A stretch of 64,000 bases of DNA from Chitinophaga parva (GCF_003071345.1 NZ_QCYK01000001.1:434001-498000), one strand, 5' to 3'; counted from the first letter of the stretch, positions 35,896 to 45,201 are shown. The notes: generated by a model not told the origin, from the sequence alone. Numbers and translations are program-made.

Positions 35896-36668
35896 CGTTC
35901 TTCACCACCTTCTACGTCGAAGGAAGCTGCGGTTTCGTCTGTATCTTCTTCTTCCGCTACGTCGTCAGTTTTTTCTACCGCTCTTTCGGACAGGCCTTCA
36001 GCGATAGCGGCTGCGATGTAGTTTACGATGATTGCGATAGATTTAGTTGCGTCGTCGTTCGCAGGAATTGCGAAATCAACTTTCGTAGGATCGGAGTTGG
36101 TGTCCACCATACCGAAGGTAGCGATACCCAGGCGTTTGGCTTCCAGCAGCGCGATGTGCTCGTGCGCGATGTCTACGATAAAGAGCGCTGACGGCACACG
36201 GGCCAGCTGGGCGATACCACCCAGTACCTTTTCCATTTTCTCCTTGTCGCGGGTCAGGGTCAGGCGTTCTTTCTTGGTTACGTTTTCGAAGGTACCGTCG
36301 TTCAGCATTTTTTCGATGCTCTGCATCTTCTTAACGCTCTTACGGATGGTGGCAAAGTTGGTCAGCATACCACCTAACCATCTTTCTGTAACATAAGGCA
36401 TGTTTACGCGGCGGGCCACTTCGCTAACGATTTCCTTAGCTTGTTTTTTGGTGGCTACGAACATGATCTTCTTACCGCTCTTGGCGATGGACTTCAGGGC
36501 TGCTGCTGCATCCTGCAGACCTTCTACGGTCTTGTTCAGATCGATGATATGAATACCTTTCTTTTCTGCGAAAATGTAAGGCAGCATTTTAGGATTCCAC
36601 TTTTTCTTCAGGTGACCAAAGTGTACACCTGCTTCCAGAAGCTGCTGCTGTAATGAAGTATTTTCCAT
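35655..36668 (-). CDS. rpsB: 30S ribosomal protein S2 with long RG/GP-rich C-terminal tail
   Basis: S2 binds the back of the 30S subunit near S1. Residues 1-240 match the family throughout ([47 protein letters not shown]). An acidic linker ([16 protein letters not shown], about 236-251) then leads into about 80 residues made of near-repeats of [14 protein letters not shown], with few other residues. Most S2 proteins stop near residue 240, so this tail is an extension. It resembles RGG-type RNA-binding disordered regions. The repeated codons form an imperfect DNA repeat (35655-35900). It sits between rpsI and tsf. Confidence 0.93.
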   Translation of the reverse strand: MENTSLQQQLLEAGVHFGHLKKKWNPKMLPYIFAEKKGIHIIDLNKTVEGLQDAAAALKSIAKSGKKIMFVATKKQAKEIVSEVARRVNMPYVTERWLGGMLTNFATIRKSVKKMQSIEKMLNDGTFENVTKKERLTLTRDKEKMEKVLGGIAQLARVPSALFIVDIAHEHIALLEAKRLGIATFGMVDTNSDPTKVDFAIPANDDATKSIAIIVNYIAAAIAEGLSERAVEKTDDVAEEEDTDETAASFDVEGGEERDRNRRGGGRGQAGGAGGRGPGGPGRGPGGPGRGPGGGAGRSGGAGGQRRPSGTGGGGRGPGGPGRGPGGPGRGPGGGSR

Positions 36669-36719
36669 GATAACTTATACTCAATTAAAGGATTATGAAT
36701 GCTAAAGCCAGGGTAGGTA

Positions 36720-37109
36720 TTAGCGTTTAGAGAACTGGAAGCTTCTTCTTGCTTTACGTTTACCCGGTTTCTTACGTTCAACACCACGGGAATCACGCGT
36801 CATCAGGCCCAGGGCTTTCAGTGCAGGACGGAACTCGGGGTTCACTTCGCACAGTGCGCGGGCGATACCCAGCTTGATCGCTTCTGCCTGGCCCTTGATA
36901 CCACCACCGTTTGCATTCACCTTCACGTCGAACTTGTCAACGCCGTCGATGGTTTTGAGGGGCAGTTCTACCTGGTTCTGCAGGTATACCAGGGGAAAAT
37001 ATACTTTATAATCCTTGTCGTTTACCGTAATAGCACCGGTGCCTTTGCTGATGTATACGCGGGCAACTGCTTCTTTACGACGACCTACTGTGTTCTTTTG
37101 CTTTTCCAT
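36720..37109 (-). CDS. rpsI: 30S ribosomal protein S9
   Basis: S9 has a C-terminal tail that touches the P-site tRNA. The protein has 129 residues. NTVGRRKEAVARVYISKGTGAITVN, LPLKTIDGVDKFDVKVNANGGG and LMTRDSRGVERKKPGKRKARRSFQFSKR are conserved, including the basic C-terminus ending in KR. It follows rplM by 14 bases, the universal L13-S9 pair, and precedes rpsB. Confidence 0.95.
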   Translation of the reverse strand: MEKQKNTVGRRKEAVARVYISKGTGAITVNDKDYKVYFPLVYLQNQVELPLKTIDGVDKFDVKVNANGGGIKGQAEAIKLGIARALCEVNPEFRPALKALGLMTRDSRGVERKKPGKRKARRSFQFSKR

Positions 37110-37123
37110 TTATTAAAGAAAAA

Positions 37124-37567
37124 TTAGAAAGTTAAGGGAGAAGGTTTCTGTGCAGTGTGCGGATGCTCAGCACCAGCGTACACAAACAGTTTTTTGTACA
37201 TCGCACGGCCCAGGCGGTTCTTCGGCAGCATACCTTTTACAGCGCGCTCGATCACCACTTCCGGACGGCGGTTCAGCAGGTCCTTAGCGATCTCTTTCTT
37301 CTGACCGCCGGGGTAGCCGGTGAAGGTCAGGTATTCTTTGTCAGCCAGCTTGTTACCGGTGAATTTCACCTTATCGGCGTTGATCACAATGATATAATCA
37401 CCGCAATCAGTGTGGGGAGTATAGTAAGGCTTGTTCTTACCTCTGAGGATGGCGGCGATTTTCGCGCACATTCTGCCCACCGTCTGGTTCGTAGCATCTA
37501 CGACGTGCCATTCCCGCTTTACATAAGCGTCGTTGGCAGATTTGGTTTTGAAACTTAAAGTGTTCAT
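37124..37567 (-). CDS. rplM: 50S ribosomal protein L13
   Basis: L13 is an early assembly protein of the large subunit. From the ATG at 37567 it has 147 residues, the family norm. [48 protein letters not shown] and [25 protein letters not shown] are highly conserved. The frame extends to 37654, beyond the promoter box, so ATG 37567 is the start. It is the first gene of the rplM-rpsI-rpsB-tsf cluster and is preceded by a -7 box. Confidence 0.95.
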   Translation of the reverse strand: MNTLSFKTKSANDAYVKREWHVVDATNQTVGRMCAKIAAILRGKNKPYYTPHTDCGDYIIVINADKVKFTGNKLADKEYLTFTGYPGGQKKEIAKDLLNRRPEVVIERAVKGMLPKNRLGRAMYKKLFVYAGAEHPHTAQKPSPLTF

Positions 37568-37623
37568 TTTGGAAACGATAAAGTTTTTACGTCTGTAAAA
37601 TTCCTTCCTGTTTTCAGGGAGGG

Positions 37624-37631
37624 CAAAGGTA
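37624..37631 (-). promoter_or_regulatory. -7 box of the ribosomal protein cluster
   Basis: Read on the minus strand this is TACCTTTG, a full match to TAnnTTTG, 56 bases before the rplM ATG. Confidence 0.6.
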
Positions 37632-37875
37632 TGCCGGGATATTTGAATAACCATGGGTTTACCCTACTTTTTTACAAAGCACCTCTGTAAGACATTGGTT
37701 TTCAATAAAAAATTTGACAAATAGTTATAAACATCCTTGCAGGGATTGAAAACCAGGCACTTACAGGGGCTGCCGGTTTTAGCGGGACGCCATGCGCAAG
37801 GCAACGCCGCCCCAGCCTCCTGCGAACCACCTCCCTAACGGAACAGTTGGCATCATATAAATACCCCCCATAATA

Positions 37876-37904
37876 AAGAGGCCCACCCCGGAAGGCAGGC
37901 CTCA
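37876..37904 (-). terminator. Hairpin after the metallopeptidase gene
   Basis: GAGGCC near 37879 pairs with GGCCTC near 37898. On the minus strand a short T-rich stretch follows, so termination is probable but weak. Confidence 0.55.
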
Positions 37905-37926
37905 TATATATAATAAGTATTATCTC

Positions 37927-38619
37927 TTAATTGCGCCGGCTGTTGCCCAGGTAGATCAGGATGTACTGCACCAGGATGGCCACGGAAGACAGGGCCGCTA
38001 CCACGTAGGTCATGGCCGCCCACCACAGGGCATCCTTCGCCATATCGTGCTCTTCTTTATAAGTAATGCCGGCACCATCCAGCCAGGCCAGGCCACGGCG
38101 GGAGGCATCAAATTCTACGGGCAGGGTAACCAGGGAGAACAGTGTGGTCACGGCAAACAGCACGATACCTGCCAGCAACAGCTGGGGAAAAGCACGGATC
38201 ATCAACACACCGCCCATCAGTACCCAGGGCACGATGGTATTGGAAAACTGCACCGCGGGCACCAGCTTGGAACGCAGCTGCAGCCAGGCATAGCCGGCGG
38301 CGTGCTGCACGGCGTGGCCGCACTCATGGGCAGCTACCGCAGCGGCCGCTACGTTCACGCCTTCGTAAACGTCGGGGCTCAGGTTCACGGTTTTATCAGC
38401 AGGATTGTAGTGATCGGACAGGAAGCCGTTCACACTCACCACTTTAACATCATAAATGCCATTGTCGCGCAGCATTTTCTCCGCCACTTCGCGGCCGGAC
38501 AGGCCGGACGACAGGCGTATCTCGCTGTATTTCCGAAAGCGGCTCTTGAGGAGGCCGCTTACGATCATACTGATCACGATAAAGATCAGGGAGATAAACA
38601 TAACACCAGGAGTAACCAT
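37927..38619 (-). CDS. Zinc metallopeptidase, membrane-bound (YugP-like)
   Basis: The protein has 230 residues. An N-terminal membrane helix (TPGVMFISLIFIVISMIVSGLL) is followed by a cytoplasmic or periplasmic segment with SDHYNPADKTVNLSPDVYEG and the zinc motif HECGHAVQH (HExxH, about 108-116). Two further hydrophobic segments (about 135-165 and 200-222) follow. This matches the neutral zinc metallopeptidase family widespread in bacteria, with no known substrate. It is encoded alone, divergent from radA across a 660-base gap. Confidence 0.88.
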   Translation of the reverse strand: MVTPGVMFISLIFIVISMIVSGLLKSRFRKYSEIRLSSGLSGREVAEKMLRDNGIYDVKVVSVNGFLSDHYNPADKTVNLSPDVYEGVNVAAAAVAAHECGHAVQHAAGYAWLQLRSKLVPAVQFSNTIVPWVLMGGVLMIRAFPQLLLAGIVLFAVTTLFSLVTLPVEFDASRRGLAWLDGAGITYKEEHDMAKDALWWAAMTYVVAALSSVAILVQYILIYLGNSRRN

Positions 38620-38779
38620 ACGATATAGTAGGATTTAAATTAATACTGTAATATTAACGCAATCTGTACAAATTAGCATCCAACCCTCCAAAAAGCGGAG
38701 GATTTAGGCTTTTGTTAAGAAAACCCCGTCATTTTTTCCATAAGTTCGATAAAACGCTGCCCGCAAAAAATTTAACACT

Positions 38780-38830
38780 GCCTTTTTGACAAATTAAACC
38801 TGAAAAACTGACAAAAAGGCTATTTTGTCA
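38780..38830. repeat. Two overlapping inverted repeats upstream of the metallopeptidase
   Basis: GCCTTTTTG (38780-38788) pairs with CAAAAAGGC (38812-38820). TGACAAAA (38809-38816) pairs with TTTTGTCA (38823-38830). The two stems share bases 38812-38816 and so exclude each other. Confidence 0.5.
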
Positions 38831-38931
38831 GCCCGGAAAATGCCGCTAACTGCTCAAAAATACCCCCTCGGAGACCCGGTTCTGGCACCTCGGAATCAGC
38901 TTTTTATGAGTGATTATTGCGTGTAATATTG

Positions 38932-39115
38932 TAGGGGCCCGTCTGCCGAAACGGCGGCTGGACGGGCTTCTATACGAATTTAAATTGGATTTAAAGTTAT
39001 TCACAGCGATCAAATAAACTTTTTTATTCTGAACCCATTTTGTAATTTAGACGTGAATTTAATGGGTTAGTAAGTAGAAAGAGCCAACGGAATCTTCCGT
39101 TTGGCTCTTTTATTT
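38932..39115 (+). ncRNA. Candidate small RNA upstream of radA
   Basis: About 180 bases without a reading frame of any length, ending in a strong terminator. Near the 5' end GCCCGTC and GACGGGC enclose a second helix GCCG-AAA-CGGC (38938-38969). Near the 3' end AACCCATT pairs with AATGGGTT (about 39031-39068). An imperfect promoter box (TAATATTG, 38924-38931) precedes it. Size and position are compatible with a 6S-like or other housekeeping RNA, but no family is recognised. The transcript is inferred. Confidence 0.35.
39078..39115 (+). terminator. Strong terminator with no upstream coding gene
   Basis: AAAGAGCCA-ACGGAA pairs with TTCCGTTTGGCTCTTT, with one bulge, followed by a T-rich run. It faces plus, but no plus-strand gene ends here. 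Confidence 0.75.
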
Positions 39116-39283
39116 TTAAAGACCCTTTTTTACCCCACTTTTTATGTTTTTAATGCCCTTATCGATCGTTTTTTAACCTTTTATTTTCATAAAACACGTT
39201 CACATTTTTCCAGGCGCGTTACAATCACCTGTTATCTGCTATCTCATTTTTCATACTTCTACTTTGACTTACCTTTATGCGAT

Positions 39284-40657
39284 ATGAGTAAAATCAAGAC
39301 GGCATTTTTTTGCCAGCATTGTGGTTATGAAGCAGCCAAGTGGACCGGTAAGTGCCCGAGCTGCGGACAATGGAATACACTGGTAGAAGAAAAAGTGGTA
39401 AAAAAGGATCTTCCACTGCGCCAGCAGGAGTGGAAAACAGATACCGCCAAAGTACATAAAACGGTGCACCTGGATGCCGTGGATGCATCCGAAGAAAAGC
39501 GCTGGATCTCGCCCGACGCAGAATTGAACCGCGTGCTGGGAGGCGGCATAGTGGCGGGTTCCATCGTACTGGTAGGTGGAGAGCCGGGCATTGGCAAGTC
39601 TACCCTTTTCCTGCAGAATGCCCTGCTCATGACGGACCTCAAAACGCTTTATATCAGTGGTGAAGAAAGTGAATCGCAGATAAAGATGCGGGCCAACCGT
39701 CTCAACATCAAAAATGACCAGTTTTACCTGCTCACGGAAACCTATACACAGACCATTTTTGAAGAAATAAAGCAGTTGCAGCCAGACCTGGTGATCGTAG
39801 ATTCCATCCAAACCCTGCAATCCCCTTTTATTGAAGCAGCACCCGGCACCGTGTCACAGATCCGTGAAACGGCGGCAGAGATGCAACGCTTTGCCAAGGA
39901 AAGCAATACACCGGTATTTCTCATTGGCCACGTTACAAAAGATGGCGCTATTGCCGGCCCCAAAATACTGGAACATATGGTAGATACCGTGCTGCAATTT
40001 GAGGGCGACCAACACTATGCCTACCGCATCCTGCGTACTATCAAAAACCGCTTTGGCAGCACTTCTGAGCTGGGCATCTATGAAATGACAGGGGCCGGTT
40101 TGCGCCAGGTGACCAACCCATCAGAGATACTCATGTCCCAGCGCGACGAGATGCTGAGCGGTGTGGCCATCGGCGCCACACTGGAAGGCATGCGGCCCAT
40201 GCTGGTGGAAGTACAGGCACTGGTCACCCATTCCGTTTACGGGACCCCGCAAAGAACAGCTACCGGCTTTGACCTGCGCCGCCTGCAGATCTTGCTGGCC
40301 GTGCTGGAAAAACGGGGCGGCTTTCATTTTGGTGTAAAGGATGTCTTCCTCAACATCACCGGCGGTATCCGCATTGAAGATCCCTCCATAGACCTGGCCG
40401 TACTTTGTGCACTGCTTTCTTCCTTTGAAGACCAGGTGTTGCCACACAAGATCTGTTTTGCCGGGGAAGTAGGCCTGAGCGGGGAGATCCGCGCGGTGAA
40501 CCGCATTGAACAACGCATTGCCGAGGCAGAAAAGCTGGGCTTTGAAAAAATATTCATTTCCCGCTACCACCAGAAAGGCGTTGACTTCAACAAGTTCAAC
40601 ATACAGGTGGTAACGGTGGGCCGCGTGGAAGAAGTGTATGAACAACTATTCCACTAA
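39284..40657 (+). CDS. radA: DNA repair protein RadA
   Basis: RadA (Sms) is a RecA-like ATPase that promotes branch migration during recombination. It has 457 residues from the ATG at 39284. The zinc finger is intact (Cys10, 13, 24, 27: CQHCG..CPSCG). Walker A is GGEPGIGKSTL (about 100-110), Walker B VIVDSIQTL, then the RadA-specific KNRFGST, and a Lon-like C-terminal domain. The frame opens at 39101, upstream of a likely promoter (TACCTTTA, 39270-39277), so ATG 39284 is chosen. That promoter would make the mRNA nearly leaderless. Confidence 0.95.
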   Translation: MSKIKTAFFCQHCGYEAAKWTGKCPSCGQWNTLVEEKVVKKDLPLRQQEWKTDTAKVHKTVHLDAVDASEEKRWISPDAELNRVLGGGIVAGSIVLVGGEPGIGKSTLFLQNALLMTDLKTLYISGEESESQIKMRANRLNIKNDQFYLLTETYTQTIFEEIKQLQPDLVIVDSIQTLQSPFIEAAPGTVSQIRETAAEMQRFAKESNTPVFLIGHVTKDGAIAGPKILEHMVDTVLQFEGDQHYAYRILRTIKNRFGSTSELGIYEMTGAGLRQVTNPSEILMSQRDEMLSGVAIGATLEGMRPMLVEVQALVTHSVYGTPQRTATGFDLRRLQILLAVLEKRGGFHFGVKDVFLNITGGIRIEDPSIDLAVLCALLSSFEDQVLPHKICFAGEVGLSGEIRAVNRIEQRIAEAEKLGFEKIFISRYHQKGVDFNKFNIQVVTVGRVEEVYEQLFH

Positions 40658-40704
40658 GCCCTGTATCCTGCTGTAAAACCAACGCAACCCATTTTGTTGC
40701 GCAC

Positions 40705-41403
40705 ATGTCCATTACCCGTTTCCTGTCCCCGCTGGGACAATTATTTTACCCGCACAACTGTGATACCTGCGGCGCGGAACTAACGCCCACAGAGGAGATC
40801 CTGTGCATGCGCTGCCTGTACAAACTGCCGCTCACCCACTACCACCTGGTGGAGGAAAATCCCGTGCAGCGTATCTTCCGGGGACGTACGCCCATCCGGC
40901 ATGCCTTGTCTGCTTATTATTATGAAAGTGGATCGCCGGTGCAGCAACTGGTGCACCTTTTCAAATACCTGGGGCGCCGGGATATAGCTGGTTTCCTGGG
41001 AAGACGCATGGGCCGGTTGTTGCTGGAAAGCCCCTGGTGGCAAGAAGTACAGGCCGTGGTGCCGGTGCCCCTCTTTGCCGGAAAGCTGAAACAGCGGGGT
41101 TACAACCAGGCAGCGTTACTGGCGGAAGGCATTGCGGAAATGCTGCAGGTAGAGGTGCTGACAAACGTGTTGCAAAGAGAGCGCGCCGGTGTGTCCCAAA
41201 CGCGCAAAGGCCGGCTGGACCGGTGGCAGCAGCTGCAAAATATGTTCTCCCTGCGGGATGGGCAGGCACTGGGGCAGCGGCATGTGCTACTGGTGGATGA
41301 TGTGATCACCACCGGTGCTACCACGGAGGCCTGTGCATCCCTGTTGCTGCAGGTACCGGGCGCGGAAGTGAGCATTTGCAGCCTGGCGGTGGCGGATCAT
41401 TAA
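40705..41403 (+). CDS. ComF-family phosphoribosyltransferase-like protein
   Basis: The protein has 232 residues. An N-terminal four-cysteine zinc finger (CDTCGAELTPTEEILCMRC) is followed by YYYESGSPVQQLVHLFKYLGRRDIA and, at the end, the PRPP-binding loop VLLVDDVITTGATTEAC. This is the ComF/GntX pattern. In naturally competent bacteria ComF helps DNA uptake, and its PRTase fold has no proven enzymatic reaction. It starts 48 bases after radA and may share its transcript. The RadA neighbourhood fits a role with incoming single-stranded DNA. Confidence 0.9.
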   Translation: MSITRFLSPLGQLFYPHNCDTCGAELTPTEEILCMRCLYKLPLTHYHLVEENPVQRIFRGRTPIRHALSAYYYESGSPVQQLVHLFKYLGRRDIAGFLGRRMGRLLLESPWWQEVQAVVPVPLFAGKLKQRGYNQAALLAEGIAEMLQVEVLTNVLQRERAGVSQTRKGRLDRWQQLQNMFSLRDGQALGQRHVLLVDDVITTGATTEACASLLLQVPGAEVSICSLAVADH

Positions 41404-41598
41404 GCAACGTGTGCATTGGCCGAAGGCCCAGCCCCTGCTATCTAAAAATATAGTGGCCCGCCGTGGCAAATTGTGGCCAGTGGTAGCGGCTTTTTTCAAT
41501 TATGGCGGATCTTTGTGGCCAGGCAACCCTGCCCGCTCTTTTTCCGTATCTTAACCAGGTAATGCGTAATTATTAACCACATTTATAAATCTCATTTT

Positions 41599-42129
41599 AT
41601 GTTTCGTCTTCTTCTTATGCTCTCCAGCTTTATGCTCTTTGCCGCCGGCGCCGGCAGCATTTATGATTTTAAAGTAGATGGTATTGATGGCAATAAGATC
41701 AACCTGGCCGACTACAAGGGCAAAAAGATCATGATCGTGAACACCGCCTCCCTGTGCGGTAACACGCCCCAGTACGCCGCCCTGGAAAAACTGTACAATA
41801 AATACGCTGATAAAATGGTGATCATCGGCTTCCCAGCCAATAACTTTGGCCAGCAGGAACCGGGCTCCAACCAGGAGATCAAAACCTTCTGCACGAAGCA
41901 ATATGCTGTTACCTTCCCCATGGCGGCCAAGATCTCCGTGAAAGGGGACGATATTGCCCCGCTGTACAAATGGCTGTACGACCAGAGCGTGGCCAAACAC
42001 ATGGAGCCCGCTGCGGTAACCTGGAACTTCCAGAAATACCTGATCAATGAACAGGGTGAATTACAGGCCGTTTTTGCCCCCAAAACCCTCCCGGACGACC
42101 CGGCAGTGATTGCTGCTATCGAGAAATAA
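41599..42129 (+). CDS. Glutathione peroxidase-family protein, secreted
   Basis: The protein has 176 residues. The N-terminus has a signal peptide (MFRLLLMLSSFMLFAAG). The mature part has the whole GPx tetrad: Cys in VNTASLCGNTPQY, Gln in FPANNFGQQEPG, and Trp and Asn in AVTWNFQKYLI. It uses Cys rather than selenocysteine and may take thioredoxin-like reductants, as many bacterial homologues do. Its role would be reducing peroxides in the envelope. It has no clear promoter but has a strong terminator. Confidence 0.92.
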   Translation: MFRLLLMLSSFMLFAAGAGSIYDFKVDGIDGNKINLADYKGKKIMIVNTASLCGNTPQYAALEKLYNKYADKMVIIGFPANNFGQQEPGSNQEIKTFCTKQYAVTFPMAAKISVKGDDIAPLYKWLYDQSVAKHMEPAAVTWNFQKYLINEQGELQAVFAPKTLPDDPAVIAAIEK

Positions 42130-42150
42130 AGCTTGCCAAAATATACTGCT

Positions 42151-42182
42151 ACCGGCGCCTTTGTGAAGGCGCCGGTTTTTTT
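42151..42182 (+). terminator. Terminator of the glutathione peroxidase gene
   Basis: ACCGGCGCCTT (42151-42161) pairs with AAGGCGCCGGT (42166-42176), followed by seven T. Confidence 0.9.
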
Positions 42183-42206
42183 AGGTGTAATGCGTAATTT
42201 GCGTCC

Positions 42207-43346
42207 ATGCTTTTTTCCGACATCATAGGCCAGGAAGCCACCAAGCAGCAACTGCTGCAGTCCGTGCAGCAAAACCGGCTCAGTCATGCCATAATCCTGC
42301 TGGGGCCAGAAGGCAGCGGCGGGCTGCCGCTGGCACTGGCCTTTTCCCAATACATTACCTGCGAGAACAAACAGGCCCACGATGCATGCGGGGTATGCGC
42401 CTCCTGCATAAAAGCCGGCAAGTACATCCACCCCGACATTCATTTCTCCTACCCCGTAGTGCCCCGCAAACCGGGCGATAAGCCCATCAGTACGGATTAC
42501 GTGGCGGAGTGGCGCCAGTTCATAGACGTACATCCTTACGGCAATGCATATGACTGGCTGCAATTCATCGGGGCGGAAAACAAGCAGGGCAACATCACGG
42601 CCATGGAGTGTAATGACATCATTCACAAACTGGCCCTCAAAAGCTTTGAAAGCGAGTACAAAGTGCTGGTCATGTGGATGCCTGAGTACCTGGGCAACGA
42701 AGGCAACCGCCTGCTGAAGCTCATTGAAGAGCCACCGGCCAATACCCTTTTTATCCTGGTAGCAGAAAACCAGGAAGCCATCCTGGCCACCATCCTGTCG
42801 CGCGTGCACCTTATTAAAGTGAACCCACTCACCAAGGCAGACATGGTAAATGCCCTGGTAACCCGGGCCAAGGCACCGGAGCAGAAGGCACAGCAGATTG
42901 CCACCATTGCATCCGGCAACTACCGGGAAGCCCTGCACCTGCTGCAACATGCGGAAGATGATTATTATGAGCTGCTGCGCAACTGGCTCAATTTCATCTT
43001 CACCGGCAACCGCGTGGGCCTGCAGGGCTGGGTAGAGCACATTGCCAGCCCGAAGATGGGACGGGAGAACCAGAAGCAATTCCTGCGTTACTTCATTAAC
43101 CTGCTGGAGCATTCCCTGCGCCTGCAGTATATGGACAAAAGCCAGCTGGCCTTCTCTGATGAAGAAAAAGACTTTGCAGGCAAGATCCAGAAACTGGCCA
43201 ACCTGGAGCAACTGGAGCAGATAGCCACGGAGCTGGACAATGCCAGCTACCACATTGAGCGCAATGCTAACGCCAAGATCCTTTTTCACGCGTTATCCAT
43301 CCGCCTGCAACACATTTTCCGCAAAAAGCCTTTACCAGTTTTGTAA
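42207..43346 (+). CDS. holB: DNA polymerase III delta'-like subunit
   Basis: The protein has 379 residues. The clamp-loader AAA+ fold starts FSDIIGQEATKQQLLQSVQQNRLSHAIILLGPEGSGGLPLALAFSQYI. The P-loop lacks the canonical Lys, as expected for the inactive delta' subunit. A zinc-binding cysteine set (CENKQAHDACGVCASC, about 52-67) follows, then the sensor-type segment LKLIEEPPANTLFILVAEN and AT.LSRVH. The role is loading the sliding clamp. TAATTTG ends five bases before the ATG, so the mRNA may be nearly leaderless. Confidence 0.9.
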   Translation: MLFSDIIGQEATKQQLLQSVQQNRLSHAIILLGPEGSGGLPLALAFSQYITCENKQAHDACGVCASCIKAGKYIHPDIHFSYPVVPRKPGDKPISTDYVAEWRQFIDVHPYGNAYDWLQFIGAENKQGNITAMECNDIIHKLALKSFESEYKVLVMWMPEYLGNEGNRLLKLIEEPPANTLFILVAENQEAILATILSRVHLIKVNPLTKADMVNALVTRAKAPEQKAQQIATIASGNYREALHLLQHAEDDYYELLRNWLNFIFTGNRVGLQGWVEHIASPKMGRENQKQFLRYFINLLEHSLRLQYMDKSQLAFSDEEKDFAGKIQKLANLEQLEQIATELDNASYHIERNANAKILFHALSIRLQHIFRKKPLPVL

Positions 43347-43479
43347 GCCGAAGACCGCTTCCCGTGTTATATTCCCTTATCTTTGTCCACATCCCTCGTT
43401 TTGGTGTTCTGCCCGGAATACCATAAATTGAGGGATTAGACTGGATTTTTGTTATTTGTAAAATTTAAAATTGACTCAT

Positions 43480-45057
43480 ATGTCTTGTGCCGGATGTGGT
43501 ACGGGTGGAGATGGAAAACCAAAAGGATGCAAGAGCAATGGAGGTTGTAGCACAGGAGGATGTAACAGGCTGAACGTGTTTGACTGGTTAGCCGATATCC
43601 CTCTCAGTGATAGTTTAGCACCATTTGATATTATAGAAGTAAGTTTCAACAACGGTAGCCGCAAAGACTTTTACCGCAACGTAACGCGCCAGCTTTTTGA
43701 AAAAGGAGAGATGGTAACGGTGGAAGGTGTGAGCGGATTCGATGTAGGCATGGTAAGTCTTACCGGCGAGCTGGTAAAACTGCAAATGAAAAAGCGTCGT
43801 GCAGAAGATACCCCTGAAGTAAAGAAGGTACTGCGCCGCTCCTCTACAGAAGACATGCACCGGATGGAAGAAAACAAGCGCCGGGAAAGAGAAGCCCTGG
43901 TGCGCAGCCGTGCCCTGGCCCGCAGCCTGGGTTTGGAAATGAAACTTACAGAAGTGGAAATGCAGGCTGATGGCCGCAAAGCCACTTTCTTTTATACCGC
44001 AGATGACCGTGTAGACTTTCGCGAGCTGATCAAGATCTTTGCCGCAGAATTTAAGGTGAAGGTGGAAATGCGCCAGATCGGTGCCCGGCAGGAAGCCGGT
44101 AAAGTAGGCGGCATAGGCAGTTGCGGCCGCGAACTTTGCTGCTCCACCTGGCTCACTGATTTCAAGAGCGTGAACACCACCGCTGCCCGTTATCAAAACC
44201 TTTCTATTAACCAGGCGAAGCTCAGTGGCCAGTGCGGCCGCCTGAAATGCTGCCTGAACTACGAACTGGATACTTACCTGGACGCCCTCAAAGATTTCCC
44301 GGAAGACGCTGACACCATTGAAACGGCCAGCGGCACCGCATCTTTACAGAAGCGCGATATTTTCAAGAACCTGATGTGGTACTCCTACTCCAACAGCAAC
44401 AAGCTGTACCCGCTGACCATTCAACGGGTGAAGGAGATCCGCCAGATGAACCGCCAGGGCCAGAAGCCGGATGAGCTGAAGGCAGTGGAAGTTGTGACTG
44501 GCAAGGGTGCGAAAGAAGCAGACCTGGGCTTTGTGGACGTGGTAGGCCAGATCAGCCTGCGCTCCCTGGAAAAGAATGCCCAGAAACGCAAACAGAAAGA
44601 CCGCGACAAGCAAGCCCGCCAGCAATCACAAAAAGGCGGTGGCCAGCAGCCCCAGGGCGGCGGCAACCGTGGTGAAGGCAACAAGGACAAGCAACGCCAG
44701 CGCGGTGATAAAGAAAAACAGAACGAAGGCCGTGAACCACGCGAAGACCGCGAACTGCGCGGTGAACAGCGTGAGCAACGCGAAGGCCGTGAGCGTGGTG
44801 AAGGCCGCAACAATAATCAACCCCGTGGGGACCGTGGTGGTAACAACCAGCCCCGTGGCGAACGTCCACAACAGCAACGACCGGCCAGGGGAGAGCAGAA
44901 GCCAAAGGGAGAAAGACCGCCCCAGCAACAAGGTGGCGATAACCCGGAGGGCGCACCGCAACAAGGCCAGGGAGGCGGCAAGCACCGTGACCGTGGCCCG
45001 CGCCACCGCCCGAAACAACCGCAGCAATCCCAGCAGCAGCCTAAAAAGGATGCATAA
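43480..45057 (+). CDS. ricT: RicT-like PSP1-domain protein with long disordered tail
   Basis: The protein has 525 residues from the ATG at 43480 (an earlier TTG at 43471 is less likely). The N-terminal 30 residues are Cys-rich (MSCAGCGTGGDGKPKGCKSNGG). The PSP1 domain occupies about 40-310, with FSEVxxNxG-like sequence and the cysteine clusters GSCGRELCCSTWLTD and SGQCGRLKCCLNYELD, the iron-sulfur ligands of RicT (YaaT). Residues about 370-525 are a low-complexity basic tail rich in Arg, Gln, Gly and Glu. In Bacillus RicT works with RicA and RicF on RNA processing, but no RicA or RicF gene is nearby. Confidence 0.88.
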   Translation: MSCAGCGTGGDGKPKGCKSNGGCSTGGCNRLNVFDWLADIPLSDSLAPFDIIEVSFNNGSRKDFYRNVTRQLFEKGEMVTVEGVSGFDVGMVSLTGELVKLQMKKRRAEDTPEVKKVLRRSSTEDMHRMEENKRREREALVRSRALARSLGLEMKLTEVEMQADGRKATFFYTADDRVDFRELIKIFAAEFKVKVEMRQIGARQEAGKVGGIGSCGRELCCSTWLTDFKSVNTTAARYQNLSINQAKLSGQCGRLKCCLNYELDTYLDALKDFPEDADTIETASGTASLQKRDIFKNLMWYSYSNSNKLYPLTIQRVKEIRQMNRQGQKPDELKAVEVVTGKGAKEADLGFVDVVGQISLRSLEKNAQKRKQKDRDKQARQQSQKGGGQQPQGGGNRGEGNKDKQRQRGDKEKQNEGREPREDRELRGEQREQREGRERGEGRNNNQPRGDRGGNNQPRGERPQQQRPARGEQKPKGERPPQQQGGDNPEGAPQQGQGGGKHRDRGPRHRPKQPQQSQQQPKKDA

Positions 45058-45193
45058 TACTTGGACGTGTCAATGACCGGGGCAAGGATCTTTTCCGGGA
45101 ATTGACTGATGGAAAGGACCGGTAATCTCCCGCCAGGAGTTGATGGAAAATACCTTGTTTCTAATTACCAGGAATAACATGTAATACCCTATT

Positions 45194-45201
45194 TATATTT
45201 G
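45194..45201 (+). promoter_or_regulatory. Isolated -7 box just before a terminator
   Basis: TATATTTG is a full match, but a terminator hairpin begins seven bases on. It may be a chance match or may drive a very short transcript. Confidence 0.25.

Noticed and set aside
35645..35908. 87-residue Val/Ala-rich minus-strand frame over the S2 tail
   Set aside because: It is a different phase of the Gly-Arg-Pro codon repeat of S2.
39101..39283. Extended start of radA
   Set aside because: It begins inside a terminator region and precedes the promoter; the conserved start is ATG 39284.
44590..45050. Separate small genes in the ricT tail
   Set aside because: The low-complexity codons of ricT generate open frames in all phases; the main frame continues to its stop.
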